DNA of 14,899 bases, taken from contig JBDKTK010000006.1 of the NCBI GenBank assembly GCA_039680225.1, positions 1 to 14,899 on the forward strand, written 5' to 3'. Shown one piece after another: positions 11,603 to 14,899 of this stretch. The stretch's first letter is position 1, and each line of letters opens with the position of its first letter. This stretch comes from JBDKTK01 sp039680225. GTDB lineage: Bacteria > Desulfobacterota > Syntrophia > Syntrophales > UBA4778. Below the pieces are notes generated by a model. It saw only the letters and a program-made list of their open reading frames with translations, made no database searches and was not told the DNA's origin. The position numbers were made by a program, and so were the translations under genes.

Positions 11603-14482
11603 TTATGCCCCGGATACGGCCTCGTCCATTATCCCCCGGAATTGCTTCAGGCCGCTGATCACGTCCGGCCCGAGATTCACTTTCACCACCCTGCGCCCGT
11701 GTTTGCGGAGGGCCTCGAAATCGCCCAGCGCCTGGGCCTGCCTGAACGTGCCGAAACCGTATTTGCGGCCCGGGATCGGGGCCTCAGTCCGGTCATCGGA
11801 GACAAACTGGACGAAAAGGCCGTTATCGGGCCCCCCCTTGTGAAACTGCCCTGTTGAATGCAGGTACCTGGGCCCGTAGCCCAGGGTGGTCGCAAGCCCG
11901 AAGGTGTCGCGCAGTTTTATCCTGATCCCCTGGAGGCTCGTTTCTGTTTCCGGAGATTCGGTCAGGTAGGCCTGAAGCGCAATATAATCTCCTGTGCGCC
12001 TTTGGGAAAAGAACTCCGCGAGATACCCGGAAGCATTGCCCTTTTTTGCCGGGCCGTAAAACGACAGGCCGCCTTCGCGCATTGCGGGCCCGGGTTGGGC
12101 CAGGCTGCCGGTAGCCGAAGCTTCTTCCAGCAGCAGGTTCGTATTGTCCTTGCTTTCCTGCACATTGGGCTGGTCGAAAGCGTTTATGCCGAGTACAGAC
12201 CCGGCAACGGCTGTTGCCATTTCCCAGCGGAAGAATTCCTGCCCGATATCAAACGCGTCTTCCAGGTGGATGTCGACGACCGGCTCCCGGCAGGCCTCGA
12301 GGTTCCTGAGCGAATCGAGTATCCGCGGGTCCGGGTCCTTCTTTATCCCGATATGGGCGAACAGCCTGTCTTCGCCGTAGACATCGTAATTTCCCGGGGC
12401 CTCCCCGGCCACGGGGAGGATGCCGACTCCTTCCTTGCCGGTGCTTTCCGCAACGAGTTGCTCCAGCCACATCGCCAGGCTCGCAACAGGGGCCGGAAGC
12501 AGGAAAGTGAGCTTGTCGCGCCCCCTCAAGGCAAGCTCGGCCATCGCCACGCCCAGCATCATCGCCGGGTTCTTCTCAAAGGGGACGGCGGCGCTGCATG
12601 CATGGGCCATTCTCAAGGCCCGGGCGAGTATCTCCCTGATATCGACGCCCAGGAGGGCCGCCGGGACGAGTCCGAAGCACGACAGGGCGGAATACCGCCC
12701 CACAATGTCGCAGTAATTCAGGAAACAGCGGCGGTATTTCCTCTCTTCGGCTGTTTTCTGCAGCGGGGTATCCGGGTCGGTAATGACCACGAAGTTTTCG
12801 CCCGCCCTGCCGCTCCTGATTTTCCTGACCTTGTCGTAAAAGTAATCCTCGAACGCGATCGGCTCGGCAGTGGTGCCCGATTTGCTGGCGGCTATGAAAA
12901 GGGTCTCTTTCAGGGGCACGCTGTTTTCTATCTCCAGGATGGTTGCCGGGTCCGTGGTGTCGAGGACGGTGAGCGGGATGCCGTTCTCACCGGTGTGAAA
13001 CGTCCTCTGGAAGACGAGCGGGGCGAGGCTGCTGCCGCCCATTCCCATGTGGACCACATGTTTGAACCCGTCCCGTTTTATTTCCCGGGCAAATTCGAGC
13101 AGGCCCTCCGCGTGCTCTTCCATTTTCTCCGCCACATGCAGCCAGCCCAGGCCCTGCCTGATGCTTTTCTGCTCCTCCGGGTCCTGCTTCCAGAGGGTCG
13201 GGTCTTTTTTCCAGAGCCTTTCGGGGAAATGATTCTTTTTCATTTCTTCAATGCGCGGCTTGAGCGTCCGCAGGAGGGGGACGTCCCTTACCTGGGTGAG
13301 ATCGACCTCCAGCTGTCCGGCCGCATCCTCTCCCAGGCGGAGTATCTCCGTGTCCACAGGGCCTTTGACCGCTTTTTCGATTCCCCTCCTGATCGAATCC
13401 ATGAGCTTTTCAAAAGGCTCCCTGAACTTCCTGATGCCGTCTTCTTCCAGTTTTCGGGTGACCTGGTTGATATCGATTTTGACTTTCGCGAGGCTGGTCA
13501 ATTTCTGCTCCGCCTGCTCCATCCCGTCTTCCAGCCTGGCCTCGGGCTTGCCGTGGTCGCGGTAGGCGTTGATTGTCTCGGGGGGAAGGGTGTTGATCGT
13601 GTGCGGCCCGATCAGGGCCTCCACATATTTCACGTCGCTGTAAGCGGGGTTCTTCGTGCTGGTGCTGGCCCACAGAAGGCGCTGGGGCCGCGCGCCCTTT
13701 TGCTCGAGTTTCCGGAAACGCTCCGAACCGAATATATCCTTATAAATCTTATAAGCCGTTTTGGCGCTGGCGATTGCGGCTTCGCCGATGAGCGACGAGG
13801 CGAGCCCGGCATTGCCGCCGCCCCGGGCCTTAATCTTTTCCAGTTGCGGGTCGACAAGCGTGTCGATCCTGCTCAGGAAAAAACTTGCAACCGACGAGAT
13901 CCCTTTCAACTGTTTGCCTTCGGCGGCGCGCTTTTCCATCGCCGCAAGATAGGCTTCGGCCACCTCCCGATAGCGGGGGATCCCGAAGAGGAGCGTTATG
14001 TTGATGTTGATGCCTTCCTCGAGGCATTTGCGGATGGCGGGAACGCCTTCTTTCGTGGCCGGTATCTTGATCATCAGGTTGGGACGGTCGACCACGGACC
14101 ACAGGTGCCGGGCCTGGTTGATGCTGGCATCTGTATTGTCTGCAAGGAAGGGCGAGACCTCGAGACTGACGAATCCGTCGGCCCCCCTGGTCCTGTCGAA
14201 CACGGGGCGGAAGATATCGGCCGCGTTCCGGATGTCCGTCACCGTGAGTTCTTCATAGATCTGGAAGGGGTCCTTGCCTTCCAGCGAGAGAGTCCGGATG
14301 TCGTCGTCGTAGTCGTGGCTGCCGGCAATCGCCTTTTCGAAGATGCCGGGATTGGACGTGACACCCCGCAGGCCGTCCTCTTCGATCAGCCGCTCGAGCC
14401 CGCCCGAGACGATAATGTTGCGGCGCAGGTAATCGAGCCAGATGCTCTGGCCGAAGTCCTGAATTTTGAGCAGGGGGTTCAT
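11603..14482 (-). CDS. tal-pgi: Bifunctional transaldolase / glucose-6-phosphate isomerase
   Basis: This is a 959-residue natural fusion. Residues 1 to about 365 form transaldolase: GVTSNPGIFEKAI (40-52), the Schiff-base Lys139 in MIKIPAT, SSVASFFLSRID (196-207) and WASTSTKNPAYSD (271-283). Residues from about 395 to the end form phosphoglucose isomerase, with HMGMGGSSLAP (478-488) and the sugar-phosphate loop SKSGTTAE (533-540). Transaldolase exchanges dihydroxyacetone units between sedoheptulose-7-phosphate and glyceraldehyde-3-phosphate; the isomerase turns the fructose-6-phosphate product into glucose-6-phosphate for Zwf. The fusion therefore closes the recycling loop of the pentose phosphate cycle. 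AGGAGGA precedes the ATG. It follows tkt by 60 bases and is followed by the HAD gene after two bases. Fusions of this kind are known in several bacterial groups. Confidence 0.95.
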   Translation of the reverse strand: MNPLLKIQDFGQSIWLDYLRRNIIVSGGLERLIEEDGLRGVTSNPGIFEKAIAGSHDYDDDIRTLSLEGKDPFQIYEELTVTDIRNAADIFRPVFDRTRGADGFVSLEVSPFLADNTDASINQARHLWSVVDRPNLMIKIPATKEGVPAIRKCLEEGININITLLFGIPRYREVAEAYLAAMEKRAAEGKQLKGISSVASFFLSRIDTLVDPQLEKIKARGGGNAGLASSLIGEAAIASAKTAYKIYKDIFGSERFRKLEQKGARPQRLLWASTSTKNPAYSDVKYVEALIGPHTINTLPPETINAYRDHGKPEARLEDGMEQAEQKLTSLAKVKIDINQVTRKLEEDGIRKFREPFEKLMDSIRRGIEKAVKGPVDTEILRLGEDAAGQLEVDLTQVRDVPLLRTLKPRIEEMKKNHFPERLWKKDPTLWKQDPEEQKSIRQGLGWLHVAEKMEEHAEGLLEFAREIKRDGFKHVVHMGMGGSSLAPLVFQRTFHTGENGIPLTVLDTTDPATILEIENSVPLKETLFIAASKSGTTAEPIAFEDYFYDKVRKIRSGRAGENFVVITDPDTPLQKTAEERKYRRCFLNYCDIVGRYSALSCFGLVPAALLGVDIREILARALRMAHACSAAVPFEKNPAMMLGVAMAELALRGRDKLTFLLPAPVASLAMWLEQLVAESTGKEGVGILPVAGEAPGNYDVYGEDRLFAHIGIKKDPDPRILDSLRNLEACREPVVDIHLEDAFDIGQEFFRWEMATAVAGSVLGINAFDQPNVQESKDNTNLLLEEASATGSLAQPGPAMREGGLSFYGPAKKGNASGYLAEFFSQRRTGDYIALQAYLTESPETETSLQGIRIKLRDTFGLATTLGYGPRYLHSTGQFHKGGPDNGLFVQFVSDDRTEAPIPGRKYGFGTFRQAQALGDFEALRKHGRRVVKVNLGPDVISGLKQFRGIMDEAVSGA

Positions 14483-14542
14483 TCATTCTCCTCCTGATTT
14501 CTTTTATTTCTTAATCCCCCATTTCCAGGGGGGAACAGAATT
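14483..14542 (-). promoter_or_regulatory. tkt / tal-pgi spacer with small hairpin
   Basis: A 6-bp hairpin, TCCCCC (14515-14520) with GGGGGA (14529-14534), lies just after the tkt stop. On the minus strand it is followed by TTAAGAAATAAAAGAAATC, which is not a clean T-run. It could be a weak attenuator or an mRNA processing site between the two genes. The strong ribosome-binding site of tal-pgi (AGGAGGA) lies just after. Confidence 0.3.
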
Positions 14543-14899
14543 TTACTTCCTCCCCAGCAGCTTCAGCGCCCGCTGGACAACGTTTTCCACGGTGAAGCCG
14601 TAATGCTCCATGACTTCTGCGCCTGGAGCCGAATACCCGAAATTGACCACCGCGACAATGTCCCCCTCGCAGCCCGCGTACCGGTGCCAGCCCTCGGGCG
14701 AGGCTGCTTCGACCGAAATGCGTTTTTTCAAGTCCGGGGGGAATACGGATTCGCGGTACTCCTGCGGCTGGTGCTCGAATAATTCCCAGGAGGGCATGGA
14801 AACCGCCCGCACCCTGATGCCTATGGCCTCCAGTTCGTCCTGGGCCTTCACGATGAGCTGGACCTCGGAGCCGGTGGCAATCAGGATGAGCTCGGGCCG
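14543..14899 (-). CDS. tkt: Transketolase, C-terminal part (5' end outside window)
   Basis: The visible 118 residues are the C-terminal domain of transketolase, a thiamine-diphosphate enzyme moving two-carbon units between pentose, erythrose, triose and hexose phosphates. The frame is open to the window end and reads RPELILIATGSELQLIVKAQ there, followed by VRAVSMPSWELFEHQ and YRESVFPP, all typical of the domain. GWHRYAG and FGYSAPGAEVMEHYGFTVEN follow near the end. The thiamine- and substrate-binding domains lie outside the window. It is the first visible gene of the pentose phosphate run. Confidence 0.95.
   Translation of the reverse strand, partial: RPELILIATGSEVQLIVKAQDELEAIGIRVRAVSMPSWELFEHQPQEYRESVFPPDLKKRISVEAASPEGWHRYAGCEGDIVAVVNFGYSAPGAEVMEHYGFTVENVVQRALKLLGRK

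Noticed and set aside
11858..14497. 879-codon plus-strand ORF
   Set aside because: It is wholly antisense to tal-pgi, whose protein is clearly recognisable. Its own translation resembles no family I know, and long antisense frames are expected in GC-rich coding DNA.
1..14899. CRISPR arrays, tRNA or rRNA genes
   Set aside because: No regularly spaced direct repeats, cloverleaf-like sequence with a TTCGA loop and matching stems, or rRNA-like sequence was recognised on either strand by eye.

Overview
The window looks like chromosomal DNA from a moderately high-GC, probably anaerobic or facultative Gram-negative bacterium. The cat-type CoA-transferase, the fused transaldolase/glucose-6-phosphate isomerase and the REP-associated transposase remnant would suit a Desulfobacterota (Syntrophia-like) genome. 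That placement is an inference from gene content; there is no marker gene such as rRNA here.

Left part (1-4160) is a rearranged segment. It holds two copies of a mutM (Fpg DNA glycosylase) plus cat (acetyl-CoA hydrolase/CoA-transferase family) module. In copy 1 the mutM is cut by the window edge, and cat survives only as its last 80 codons (669-912). In copy 2 both genes are complete (1535-2329 plus strand; 2823-4157 minus strand). Each pair is convergent and separated by the same strong hairpin terminator and the same AT palindrome. At the junction between the two modules sits a 477-bp element with perfect 23-bp terminal inverted repeats (920-1396). It contains a decayed, internally deleted REP-associated tyrosine transposase whose frameshift falls in the catalytic His motif. 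Copy 2 additionally carries a pair of REP-like hairpins and a small DUF4177-like ORF with an in-frame TAA.

Right part (4467-14899) is a run of eight minus-strand genes, read from high to low coordinates: tkt (partial), a tal-pgi fusion, a HAD phosphatase, gnd, zwf, a DUF488 gene, a quinol-type nitric oxide reductase and pgl. Several neighbours overlap or nearly touch. Together they encode the oxidative pentose phosphate pathway (zwf, pgl, gnd), its non-oxidative recycling arm (tkt, tal) and return to glucose-6-phosphate (pgi). That makes a complete NADPH-generating cycle except for ribose-phosphate isomerase and epimerase. The unexpected member is the membrane NO reductase, placed between zwf and pgl and overlapping the pgl start, which suggests coupling of NADPH supply with nitrosative-stress defence.

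No rRNA, tRNA or CRISPR array was recognised. The most noteworthy signals are the duplication with the transposase-derived element at its joint, the NO reductase inside the pentose phosphate operon, and several small repeat structures.
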